Of a stretch of 64,000 nucleotides of DNA, positions 34,497 through 42,998 are shown piece after piece. Both the position numbers and the translations under genes were made by a program. Source of the DNA: Enterovibrio paralichthyis (GTDB taxonomy: Bacteria > Pseudomonadota > Gammaproteobacteria > Enterobacterales > Vibrionaceae); NCBI RefSeq assembly GCF_019209835.1, contig NZ_JAHUTS010000020.1, positions 26,081-90,080 on the forward strand. Direction: 5' to 3'. The notes below the pieces were generated by a model, which ran no database searches, was not told the origin of the DNA, and was given only the letters and a program-made list of their open reading frames with translations. The number at the start of each line of letters is the position of its first letter. Positions within the stretch are counted from its first letter, which is position 1.

Positions 34497-35468
34497 TTAG
34501 TCAGGATTTTTTGCGACGAGAACCGCGCGCTTTGGTGCTGGATAACCTTCAACCGTTTTCGTTGGGTCGTTCGGATCCAGATAGTCTGGCAGTGAGTTGT
34601 GCGTCATCCAATCTGTGGTGCGCTGCTCGTCAGTGGTGGTAACACATTCATCCACGATACGCACGTCAACAAAGCCCACTTTCTCCAGCCACACTTTCAG
34701 TGCTTTTGCGGATGGGAAAAAGTAAACGTTATGCATTTGTGCATAGCGGTCAAACGGCACCAATACGGCATTTTCATCGCCGTCAATGACCAGAGTTTCC
34801 AGTACCAGCTCACCGTTTTTCACCAGTTGGTTTTTCAGTTGGATCAGGTGATCCAGTGGCGAGCGGCGGTGGTACAGCACACCCATGCTGAACACGGTGT
34901 CGAATGCTTTCAGTTCCGGCAGTTTTTCGATACCCAGCGGCAGCAGATGTGCGCGTTGATCATTGCCCATCAGGCGGCGAATGGCTTCGAATTGCACCAA
35001 AAACAGCTCAGAGGGATCAATACCGACAGTCAGTTCTGCACCTTCACCCAGCATGCGCCACATGTGATAGCCGTTGCCACAGCCTACATCCAGCACATAA
35101 CGGCCTTTCAGTGGCGAAATGTGTGGCAATACGCGATCCCATTTCCAGTCTGAACGCCATTCTGTATCAATGTGAATGCCGTGCACGTGGTAGGGGCCTT
35201 TACGCCATGGGTGGAATGAACGCAGCAGGTTCTCGATTTTCGCACGCTGGCCTGCAGGCAGTTCGTCTTCTGTGCCGATGGTAACGCTGTCTTTGATATC
35301 GACAACCGCAGGGGCATCCACCGGGATTTTCTTCAGCACACGCATCCACTTCGGCAAGTCACCGTGGGGCTGGTTTTGCCACTCCGTCAGTTGGGCTGGG
35401 AGGACGTTCAGCCAGCTTTGCAGGCGGTTTTTGGCAATGAGTTGATAAAAATCAGAAAAATCGAACAT
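34497..35468 (-). CDS. cmoB: tRNA U34 carboxymethyltransferase CmoB
   Basis: Transfers the carboxymethyl group of carboxy-SAM to 5-hydroxyuridine at tRNA position 34, giving cmo5U. It has 323 residues, as in E. coli. The SAM motif YVLDVGCGNGYHMWRMLG is near 120-137, with NDQRAHLLPLGIEKLP and VFSMGVLYHRRSPLDHL following. It is preceded by cmoA, which makes the unusual cofactor. Confidence 0.96.
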   Translation of the reverse strand: MFDFSDFYQLIAKNRLQSWLNVLPAQLTEWQNQPHGDLPKWMRVLKKIPVDAPAVVDIKDSVTIGTEDELPAGQRAKIENLLRSFHPWRKGPYHVHGIHIDTEWRSDWKWDRVLPHISPLKGRYVLDVGCGNGYHMWRMLGEGAELTVGIDPSELFLVQFEAIRRLMGNDQRAHLLPLGIEKLPELKAFDTVFSMGVLYHRRSPLDHLIQLKNQLVKNGELVLETLVIDGDENAVLVPFDRYAQMHNVYFFPSAKALKVWLEKVGFVDVRIVDECVTTTDEQRTTDWMTHNSLPDYLDPNDPTKTVEGYPAPKRAVLVAKNPD

Positions 35469-35557
35469 AGGAATCGTCTTATTGTTTTCATTTGAACGCC
35501 GGTTTTTCTCCGACGCTTTTTCAATTCGTGGGTAATTGGTGACTTAACAGCAAACTA

Positions 35558-36286
35558 TTATTTGATGGCAAACATAGAGCCAAAGTTAAAGCACTGGAAC
35601 CATACCGCCACGCTGCTGAAACCAATGTCTTTCAGGCGCGCGTTGTGGGTGTCGATGCTGTCTGGCTTCATCACGTTTTCCAGCGCGCTGCGTTTTTGGC
35701 TGATTTCCAGTTCACTGTAGCCGTTGGCGCGTTTGAAGTCGTGGTGCAGGTCGATAAGCAACTCGTTCGCAGTTTCATCGGCGAAATTGTACTTCTCGGA
35801 CAGGATCAGGATGCCGCCTGGTTTCAAGCCTGCGTAGATTTTCTTCAGCAGTGCCTGACGATCATCCGGGCTCAGAAACTGCAGGGTGAAGTTCAATACA
35901 ACAACCGAAGCGTTTTCGATGTCCACGTTGCGGATATCCGCTTCAATGATCTGTACGTCAGTGTCTGAGCGGTATGCGTTAACGTGCAGTTTGCAGCGTT
36001 CAACCATGGCAGGAGAGTTGTCTACACCGATAATGGTGCAGTCAGGTGCCTTGATGTGGCGACGCATAGACAGGGTTGCAGCACCGAGTGAGCAGCCAAG
36101 ATCGTAGATGTTGCTGCCTTCTGTCGCGAAACGTTCAGCCAGCATACCGATCGCGGAAATGATATTGCTGTAGCCCGGTACCGAGCGTTGAATCATATCC
36201 GGAAAAACTTCGGCGACGTTTTCGTCGAAGGTAAAGTCACCCAGTTTTTCAATTGGCGCAGCAAAAATTTTGTCGCGATTTGCCAT
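35558..36286 (-). CDS. cmoA: Carboxy-S-adenosyl-L-methionine synthase CmoA
   Basis: Makes carboxy-SAM from SAM and prephenate for CmoB. It has 242 residues. Very well conserved segments are FDENVAEVFPDMIQRSVPGY, YDLGCSLGAATLSMRRHI (SAM motif near 62-80) and HHDFKRANGYSELEISQKR near 190-210. The cmoA-cmoB order on one strand with an 89-nt gap is standard. Confidence 0.97.
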   Translation of the reverse strand: MANRDKIFAAPIEKLGDFTFDENVAEVFPDMIQRSVPGYSNIISAIGMLAERFATEGSNIYDLGCSLGAATLSMRRHIKAPDCTIIGVDNSPAMVERCKLHVNAYRSDTDVQIIEADIRNVDIENASVVVLNFTLQFLSPDDRQALLKKIYAGLKPGGILILSEKYNFADETANELLIDLHHDFKRANGYSELEISQKRSALENVMKPDSIDTHNARLKDIGFSSVAVWFQCFNFGSMFAIK

Positions 36287-36435
36287 CTGAACCTGCCTCT
36301 AGCGCGCACCACGTCTGTACTGCTTCCTGACACGCGGCGTCTTGTGTATCGGGTGATGACAGATCCCATCGGTCATCAAAAAGGCGCGTATTGTAGAGAA
36401 TTTTGCGTTCGTTGTCTTTATCTGCAAAACCAGAT

Positions 36436-37341
36436 TCAGAGCAAAGAGATTTGCGAGGAGATCTCCGGGGTTTGAAGCGGTGCCATTGGAGGAAGCGCAA
36501 TGTGGGTGCGGAGTGTCTGGTAAAACTGCTCTGCCAATTGGGGGGCGTCTGCATTGTCTGCAGTGTGGATGAAAATGTAGGGCGTTTTCCCTTCATTGAT
36601 CCATTGCGGAATTTTGGTCAGCCAGTCTGCCAGATAGGGGGTGTTTCGCTCCAGAGTAGGATCCCCGATAAAGCGCATCATGGGTGTACTGGCGGTCGAA
36701 ATCGCATGGACAGGAACCCTGGGCTTTTCGTTTTGTGCCTCGCGCAGCGCTTCGGTATCCCCAGCCACTGCAAATATTGGTCGGCTGTCCATGATGATGC
36801 GGTTAGCACCAAATTCCATCAACATAGCGTTTAGCGCCCGCTCGTCATCGCCCTTGGCGAAAAATGCGGGATGACGCACTTCAACGCCCACGTTAAAGCC
36901 TTTGGGCATGCGGCTCAGAAACTGTTTTAGATCCGGCAATGAAGCTGGGCTGAATGCCGCCGGCAACTGGATTTTCCAGATACCAATCCGTTCATGCAAA
37001 GGTGCCATTGAGCGAATAAATTCAGAGGCCAATTCGTCGGCGTGCCTCAGCATCCGCTCATGGGTAATGGTTTGTGGGAATTTGAACGTAAACTTGAATG
37101 CATCGCTGGTGGCCGATTTCCAGTTCGCGACAGTAGAGGGTGACGGGGATGCATAGAAGGTGGTGTTGCCTTCTACAGAATTAAATACCTCGGCATAGCG
37201 CGCCAATCTCTCACCGCTGGTTGTGCCGGACGGATAAAGCACCTGTTTCCACGAATCGCGCGACCATCGTGTCATGCCGATATAAAGCGGCGGTGAGGTG
37301 AGTTGTGAAAGCGGCGTTTGCAATGGAACGTCCTCGGCCAT
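36436..37341 (-). CDS. DUF72 (YecE-like) protein
   Basis: A TIM-barrel-like DUF72 protein of 301 residues. Conserved pieces are LYIGMTRWSRDSWKQVLYP, AEVFNSVEGNTTFYASPS (near 50-70), FKFTFKFPQTITHE and YIFIHTADNADAPQLA near the end. I used ATG 37341, although its RBS is weak, over an upstream TTG. It lies directly upstream of cmoA on the same strand. Biochemical function is not established for the family. Confidence 0.85.
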   Translation of the reverse strand: MAEDVPLQTPLSQLTSPPLYIGMTRWSRDSWKQVLYPSGTTSGERLARYAEVFNSVEGNTTFYASPSPSTVANWKSATSDAFKFTFKFPQTITHERMLRHADELASEFIRSMAPLHERIGIWKIQLPAAFSPASLPDLKQFLSRMPKGFNVGVEVRHPAFFAKGDDERALNAMLMEFGANRIIMDSRPIFAVAGDTEALREAQNEKPRVPVHAISTASTPMMRFIGDPTLERNTPYLADWLTKIPQWINEGKTPYIFIHTADNADAPQLAEQFYQTLRTHIALPPMAPLQTPEISSQISLL

Positions 37342-37609
37342 AGGGGAGCCGCCATTGTGGAAGTGAACGGCGTAAAAGGTCAATCCTTGCTGCTTTTTTG
37401 CGCGATTGGGTCGAATTCGTGGATTCGGTTGGCTCTGATTTACCTCAGCGTTAAATTTTCCTTTATAATGCTCCGTCTTTTTGAAATATTCAGGCTTTGG
37501 CTGTTTGTTCTCAATCAGCGGAAGTCAGCAGACATTTCTGCAAACCTACATTCGACACTTTGCGCCTTTCGGCGTGAAAGGACAGTAAGTAACAGATCGG
37601 GAAATTCAT

Positions 37610-39397
37610 ATGCGCACCCAATATTGTGGTCACCTGAACAAAGCCCTGGCAGGGCAAACTGTAGAACTATGCGGCTGGGTTAACCGTCGTCGCGATTTAG
37701 GCGGTCTTATCTTCATCGATATGCGAGATCGTGAAGGTATCGTTCAGGTAGTTGTCGACCCGGATATGAAAGATATCTTCGAGGTTGCTAACCAACTGCG
37801 TAACGAATTCTGTATCAAAATCACCGGTGAAGTGCGCCTGCGTCCTGACAGCCAAATCAACAAAGGTATGGCTACCGGTGAAGTAGAAGTGCTGGCTCGC
37901 GGTGTTGAAATCATCAACCGTGCTGCGCCACTTCCACTGGACTTCAACCAAAATAACTCTGAAGAACAGCGTCTGAAGCACCGCTACCTTGACCTGCGTC
38001 GTCCTGAAATGAGTGACCGCATCAAGCTGCGTGCAAAAGCGTCTAGCTTTGTTCGTCGCTTCCTGGATGAAAATGGCTTCCTGGATATCGAAACCCCAGT
38101 ACTGACCAAAGCGACCCCAGAAGGTGCGCGTGACTACCTGGTACCAAGCCGTGTTCACAAAGGCAGCTTCTACGCGCTGCCTCAGTCTCCACAGCTGTTC
38201 AAGCAGCTGCTGATGATGTCTGGTTTCGATCGTTACTACCAAATCGTTAAGTGTTTCCGTGACGAAGACCTGCGTGCAGACCGTCAGCCAGAATTCACCC
38301 AAATCGATATCGAAACCTCATTCATGAGCGCGGAGCAAGTGCGTGAAGTGACTGAGAAGATGGTTCGCGACATGTGGCAAGAGCTGCTGAACGTTGATCT
38401 GGGCGACTTCCCACAAATGACGTTTGAAGAAGCGATGCGTCGTTTCGGTTCAGACAAACCAGACCTGCGTAACCCGCTGGAAATGGTTGACGTTGCAGAT
38501 CTTCTGAAAGACGTAGACTTCAAAGTCTTCTCTGGCCCTGCGAACGACCCGAAAGGCCGTGTTGCAGTTATCCGCGTACCAGGCGGCGCAGAACTGTCTC
38601 GTAAGCAAATCGACGACTACACCAAGTTCGTAGGTATCTACGGCGCGAAAGGTCTGGCGTGGGTGAAAGTGAACGATCGCGCTGCAGGCATGGAAGGTAT
38701 CCAGTCTCCAGTGGCTAAGTTCCTGACTGAAGACGTTGTTAACGCGATTCTGGAGCGTACTGGCGCAGAGTCTGGCGACATTATCCTGTTCGGCGCAGAC
38801 AGCAAGAAAGTGGTTACCGAAGCGATGGGCGCACTGCGTCTGAAGCTGGGCACTGACATGGGTCTGACTGACACCACCAAGTGGGCACCACTGTGGGTTG
38901 TTGACTTCCCAATGTTCGAAGAAGACGAAGAAGGTAACCTGCACGCGATGCACCACCCATTCACGTCTCCACTGAATGTGTCTCCAGAAGAGCTGAAAGC
39001 GAACCCTGCAGCCGTTAATTCTAACGCTTACGACATGGTTCTGAACGGCTACGAAGTGGGCGGTGGTTCTGTACGTATCCACAACCCAGAAATGCAAACC
39101 GCAGTATTTGACCTGCTGGGTATCGACGCAGAAGAGCAGAAAATCAAGTTTGGCTTCCTGCTTGAAGCACTGAAGTACGGTACACCACCACACGCGGGTC
39201 TGGCATTCGGTCTTGACCGTCTGGTGATGCTGCTGTGTGGCACCGAAAACATCCGTGATGTTATCGCGTTCCCGAAAACCACGGCGGCTGCGTGTCTGCT
39301 GACCGACGCACCAAGCGAAGCAAACCCAGCTGCGCTGGAAGAGCTGGCGCTGAGCATCACTGCTGCAGCGAAGAAAAACGAAGAGAACAACGCGTAA
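37610..39397 (+). CDS. aspS: Aspartyl-tRNA synthetase
   Basis: Charges tRNA-Asp in the cytoplasm. It is a 595-residue bacterial-type AspRS with anticodon-binding OB fold at about 1-105 (CGWVNRRRDLGGLIFIDMRD) and the class II catalytic core. Motif 2 is FRDEDLRADRQPEFTQ near 218, and motif 3 GLAFGLDRLVMLL near 530. The GAD insert occupies about 285-415. Codon use is strongly biased, as expected for a highly expressed gene. A terminator follows. Confidence 0.98.
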   Translation: MRTQYCGHLNKALAGQTVELCGWVNRRRDLGGLIFIDMRDREGIVQVVVDPDMKDIFEVANQLRNEFCIKITGEVRLRPDSQINKGMATGEVEVLARGVEIINRAAPLPLDFNQNNSEEQRLKHRYLDLRRPEMSDRIKLRAKASSFVRRFLDENGFLDIETPVLTKATPEGARDYLVPSRVHKGSFYALPQSPQLFKQLLMMSGFDRYYQIVKCFRDEDLRADRQPEFTQIDIETSFMSAEQVREVTEKMVRDMWQELLNVDLGDFPQMTFEEAMRRFGSDKPDLRNPLEMVDVADLLKDVDFKVFSGPANDPKGRVAVIRVPGGAELSRKQIDDYTKFVGIYGAKGLAWVKVNDRAAGMEGIQSPVAKFLTEDVVNAILERTGAESGDIILFGADSKKVVTEAMGALRLKLGTDMGLTDTTKWAPLWVVDFPMFEEDEEGNLHAMHHPFTSPLNVSPEELKANPAAVNSNAYDMVLNGYEVGGGSVRIHNPEMQTAVFDLLGIDAEEQKIKFGFLLEALKYGTPPHAGLAFGLDRLVMLLCGTENIRDVIAFPKTTAAACLLTDAPSEANPAALEELALSITAAAKKNEENNA

Positions 39398-39716
39398 TCC
39401 GCGCTGACTTCTTCCCCGGTCAACAGACCATGACAATAAGGCCAGATTATCTGGCCTTATTTGTTTCTAAAGTAAGTCATTAAAAGCAAACAGATATGGG
39501 CTTTATCCCAGACAGCACTTGTCTGTTTTGCTATAAGTTTCAATCAAAGTAATAAACTGATTTAGATATTGCTTTGCCCTAAGACTTTGGTTTCTCAGCT
39601 AGGCGGCAAGTTATTTAGAACTCATGAGCATACGCAGTTATGTGATTGAGGCTAAATAGCGCAGCCAACAACGCTGAGGAGTCAAAGGCGACGGGGAAAG
39701 ATGAGGAGAATGAAAT
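39398..39716. other. Intergenic region between aspS and yebC
   Basis: 319 bp. It contains the aspS terminator (39436-39466) and, just before yebC, a strong ribosome-binding site GAGGAG. I see no convincing gene in between; the central part is AT-rich and may hold the yebC promoter. Confidence 0.4.
39436..39466 (+). terminator. Terminator after aspS
   Basis: 11-bp stem ATAAGGCCAGA / TCTGGCCTTAT with a 3-nt loop, followed by TTGTTT. Confidence 0.88.
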
Positions 39717-40463
39717 ATGGCAGGTCACAGTAAATTCGCCAACATTAAACACCGTAAAGCGGCACAGGATGCCAAGCGCGGTAAGATCTTCACCAAACTG
39801 ATCCGTGAAATCACAGTTGCAGCCAAAGAAGGCGGTCCAGAGCCAGAAAACAACCCACGTCTTCGTGCGGCGATTGATAAAGCGCTGTCTAACAACATGA
39901 CTCGTGACACCGTTAACCGTGCAGTTACCCGCGGTGCGGGCGGCGAAGGCGACGAGAACATGGAAACCGTGATCTATGAAGGTTACGGTCCAGGCGGCAC
40001 GGCAGTGATTGTGGAATGTATGACGGACAACCGTAACCGCACTGTTTCCGGTGTACGCCATGCATTCTCTAAAGCGGGCGGCAACCTGGGTACTGACGGC
40101 TGTGTAAACTACCTGTTCGACAAAAAAGGTGTGATTTCTTACGCGCCGGGTCTGGATGAAGACGCAGTGATGGAAGCGGCATTGGAAGGCGGTGCAGACG
40201 ACGTTGAAACCAATGATGATGGCTCTATCGACGTTTACACCACTCCGCAGGATTTCGGTTCAGTGAGAGATGCGTTGGATGCGGCAGGCTTTGAAGCACA
40301 AAACGCGGAAGTGACTCTGGTACCTTCAACCAAAGCGGAACTGGATGAAGCGACAGCACCTAAACTGATGCGTCTGATTGATGCATTGGACGATCTGGAC
40401 GACGTTCAGGAGGTTTACCACAACGGTGATATGTCTGACGAAGTCGCGGCGACGCTGGAATAA
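39717..40463 (+). CDS. yebC: YebC/PmpR family protein (TACO1-like)
   Basis: A 248-residue conserved cytoplasmic protein beginning MAGHSKFANIKHRKAAQDAKRGKIF, the family signature. Members act as transcription regulators or, as shown for some, help ribosomes through proline-rich stretches. It lies 6 nt upstream of ruvC, the usual gammaproteobacterial arrangement aspS-yebC-ruvC. Confidence 0.96.
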   Translation: MAGHSKFANIKHRKAAQDAKRGKIFTKLIREITVAAKEGGPEPENNPRLRAAIDKALSNNMTRDTVNRAVTRGAGGEGDENMETVIYEGYGPGGTAVIVECMTDNRNRTVSGVRHAFSKAGGNLGTDGCVNYLFDKKGVISYAPGLDEDAVMEAALEGGADDVETNDDGSIDVYTTPQDFGSVRDALDAAGFEAQNAEVTLVPSTKAELDEATAPKLMRLIDALDDLDDVQEVYHNGDMSDEVAATLE

Positions 40464-40469
40464 TCACGA

Positions 40470-40991
40470 GTGGCTATTATTCTCGGGATTGACCCGGGTT
40501 CGCGGATTACTGGTTATGGCGTGATCCGCCATCAAGGCAGACATCTGGAATATCTTGGCAGCGGTTGTATCCGCACAGAATCGGAAGATTTAGCGGGTCG
40601 CCTCGGCCAGATTTATGCCGGTGTCAGCGAAGTGATCACCCAGTTTCAACCAGACACTTTTGCTATTGAGCAGGTGTTTATGGCGCGAAATGCCGATTCA
40701 GCGTTAAAGCTCGGTCAGGCACGTGGCAGTGCGATTGTTGCTGCGGTCAACGCGGGTCTGCCTGTCAGCGAATACGCTGCGCGTTTGATTAAGCAAGCGG
40801 TGGTAGGTAAAGGCAGTGCGGACAAGAAGCAGGTGCAACACATGGTGGTGCACATGCTCAAACTCCCTGCTACTCCGCAGGCCGATGCTGCTGATGCGTT
40901 GGCGGTAGCGATTTGTCATGCCCACACCAATCACACGCTGGTGGCGATGGCCGGACAGGCGAAAAGTGCCCGCCGTGGACGCTACCGCTAG
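40470..40991 (+). CDS. ruvC: Holliday junction resolvase RuvC
   Basis: Endonuclease that cuts Holliday junctions. It has 173 residues and a GTG start. The catalytic acidic residues are seen at D7 (LGIDPGSRITGYG), E66-68 (FAIEQVFMARN) and the DAADALAVAICH motif near 138-149. It normally pairs with ruvAB immediately downstream; here ruvA is 7.2 kb away (48222), with unrelated genes between. Confidence 0.97.
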   Translation: MAIILGIDPGSRITGYGVIRHQGRHLEYLGSGCIRTESEDLAGRLGQIYAGVSEVITQFQPDTFAIEQVFMARNADSALKLGQARGSAIVAAVNAGLPVSEYAARLIKQAVVGKGSADKKQVQHMVVHMLKLPATPQADAADALAVAICHAHTNHTLVAMAGQAKSARRGRYR

Positions 40992-41012
40992 AAAGTGACA
41001 CTTCCAATGAAA

Positions 41013-41040
41013 GAAGAGCCTGCAATTGCGGGCTCTTCTT
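41013..41040 (+). terminator. Terminator after ruvC
   Basis: GAAGAGCC-t-GCAATTGC-g-GGCTCTTC is a palindrome with a T-rich end. It would stop ruvC transcription before the inserted block. Confidence 0.75.
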
Positions 41041-41061
41041 GCTTCCAATAAAGCAAAAACG

Positions 41062-41610
41062 TCAAGCGGTGGATTCTTCTTCCAAAATGATAGGCTCAAA
41101 CACAACTTGGCCGGCATCTGCATCGGGTACCCAATGGTGTCCTTCTGCCGCGTGAACCAGGTCATAGCCCACCTTCTGTTTTTGCACTATCCAGCATTGT
41201 CCCTCTTTTGCCGCCAACGTGCAGGCAAAGCGCCCGTCATCAGTGCGGAGCAACAGCGTAATATTGGGTGATGTACCAAAGTTAGCCCCGACATAGCTGG
41301 GATTAAAGTACTCCAGCGGGTTGTCTGGAGATATGTTGTACACATCCATATCCTCCCCTGGGTAGACTGTTGTGCCCTCCTGCTGGAAGAAGCGGCCAAT
41401 ACTCTGCGCAAACTGATTCTGCCAATTTCCGGTTGCTGCTGTTTTATAGTGGTTGATTAGATCACCGATGGTTTTAAACGTTTCTCCGGCCGACAGGCAC
41501 GTGAGGGCTTCCGGCTTAAAAATATCAACCAGCAGCGCATTTGGATCGGGCAGGACAATGCATTGAATGGGCTTATGGGTATTGTTTGCAAGGTAGATGG
41601 CTTGCGACAT
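41062..41610 (-). CDS. Uncharacterised 182-residue protein
   Basis: No family recognised. The ATG at 41610 has a good RBS (GGGAG, 7-8 nt upstream), and the frame has no signal peptide or membrane helix. The composition is that of a globular, beta-rich soluble protein (VGANFGTSPNITLLLRTDDG, WIVQKQKVGYDLVHAAEG). It lies convergent to ruvC, in the accessory block that splits ruvC from ruvAB. Being a real gene is likely; the function is unknown. Confidence 0.7.
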   Translation of the reverse strand: MSQAIYLANNTHKPIQCIVLPDPNALLVDIFKPEALTCLSAGETFKTIGDLINHYKTAATGNWQNQFAQSIGRFFQQEGTTVYPGEDMDVYNISPDNPLEYFNPSYVGANFGTSPNITLLLRTDDGRFACTLAAKEGQCWIVQKQKVGYDLVHAAEGHHWVPDADAGQVVFEPIILEEESTA

Positions 41611-41927
41611 GAGTGGCTCCCTTAAAGCGTGAAACTGTCAAACCGTATTGCAAACATCCTCGGTTTTTATTGGTGTTTTTGTGCTTACTATTGCATAGGT
41701 AAAGTTATGTTAAGTGACTATAAAGTCAAGTGTGCGTGTATGGAAAGGTGTGCACTAGGCATATAGGGAGACTTGGACGTTGATAGCGTATTGGTGGATT
41801 TGAATATCCCATCTCAGCTATTGGAACTCTGATTTATTGCTACGATCCTGCTGTTAAAACTCGGCAGGTACCCATTTCTTTTCTATCGTTACCTTATCTG
41901 TTTTTCAGTGTGTTACAGGGAATGATG
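41611..41927. other. Intergenic region, no clear features
   Basis: 317 bp of AT-rich sequence between two divergent genes. It probably holds their promoters, but I see no convincing hexamer pair, repeat or structured RNA. Confidence 0.3.
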
Positions 41928-42353
41928 ATGAAAATTTTAAAATGGGTTCTCAGCATATTTATTGCGTTTGTTTTTATTCAATCACTTTTCTTTAAATTTA
42001 CCGGTTCGCCAGAAACTGATTTCATTTTTGGTACCTTGGGTGAATGGTCGGGTTTGGCATGGTTTGGTAAATACGGTGCCTACATGGTGGGTATTGTCGA
42101 GTTGATTGCTTCAATACTGCTGTTTACACGTTTGCATGCACTGGGTGCATTTCTGGCAATTTGCACCATGACAGGCGCTATCTTCTTCCACCTGTTTACT
42201 CCGATTGGTGTTGCGCAGCCTGCCTTTGATGAAGCCGGAAAGGTGGTCGGCAATGACGGTGGTACACTGTTTGTCATGGCGTGCCTTGTGTGGGTGTCTG
42301 CGGCGTTTTTGCTGTACCAGTCCAAAAAAGGTGATAGGGAAAGAGTGGATTAA
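41928..42353 (+). CDS. DoxX-like small membrane protein
   Basis: A 141-residue protein with four hydrophobic segments (about 5-25, 50-70, 75-95 and 115-135), resembling DoxX/DoxD-like membrane proteins by size and layout (FFKFTGSPETDFIFGTLGEW near 20-40). Three ATGs stand in tandem; I used the third (41928), about 6 nt after AGGGA. Function unknown. Family assignment is tentative. Confidence 0.7.
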   Translation: MKILKWVLSIFIAFVFIQSLFFKFTGSPETDFIFGTLGEWSGLAWFGKYGAYMVGIVELIASILLFTRLHALGAFLAICTMTGAIFFHLFTPIGVAQPAFDEAGKVVGNDGGTLFVMACLVWVSAAFLLYQSKKGDRERVD

Positions 42354-42489
42354 TCGCCATTTTGCAAACCTTGAAACAATTCGCGTCAGTTAGTGAACTG
42401 ACTTCAGACTCGGCGTCGATAAATTGTAATTTCCCAATCGTGATGGAAGGGTGTGCGAAGCCTTCATCCAGCTAATTTGGGAGATTACC

Positions 42490-42918
42490 TTGCGCGCCGT
42501 TTTACTGTCTTTTATCACCTTTGTTGTCGGGATGCACATTGCCTACGCCGACTACATGCAATACGACTCGTCGTATAAGAGCCTGAAAGTTGGCTCATCA
42601 ACGCTGCAGTCTTTGAAACACCACCACGGAACGCCACTGAAAACGGTAGAGAAGAAAGACTTCACGCTCTACAGATACCGGGATTTTGATGCAGCGGTTA
42701 ATAAAAGTGATGGCAAGATACGCAGCATCATCATTTTTGACCGCCGATTCAAAGACAGGAACTACTTGCAGGTAGGTGACCGTAAGCGCAGTGTGGAAAG
42801 TGTGCTTCGTATGAAGATCGACGATAACGTCGCTGTGGATCGTGTGAATGGCATTGTCTACTGGTTTAAAGATGATCGGATCCAGAAGATCGTTCTGGCT
42901 CATCAACTCAAACGTTAA
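42490..42918 (+). CDS. Secreted protein of unknown function with two similar half-domains
   Basis: A 142-residue protein. I chose the TTG at 42490 because GGGAG lies 7 nt upstream and the product then begins with a clean signal peptide (MRAVLLSFITFVVGMHIAYA). The mature part seems to repeat one pattern twice: LKVGSSTLQSLKHHHGTP with SIIIFD, then LQVGDRKRSVESVL with YWFKDD. This recalls the BamE/BLIP-like fold. That is a weak inference. The family is not recognised. Confidence 0.65.
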   Translation: MRAVLLSFITFVVGMHIAYADYMQYDSSYKSLKVGSSTLQSLKHHHGTPLKTVEKKDFTLYRYRDFDAAVNKSDGKIRSIIIFDRRFKDRNYLQVGDRKRSVESVLRMKIDDNVAVDRVNGIVYWFKDDRIQKIVLAHQLKR

Positions 42919-42998
42919 ACCTTTTGCAAAGGATCGGTTCGTCAATGCAGTTTCGGGTATAGTAAAAACGCTGTTGCAACTTTTCGAGTGAGTAGCCT

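Noticed and set aside
38450..39436. 328-residue open frame antisense to aspS
   Set aside because: It comes from codon bias of aspS; the antisense product is Cys/His/Trp-rich with no family features.
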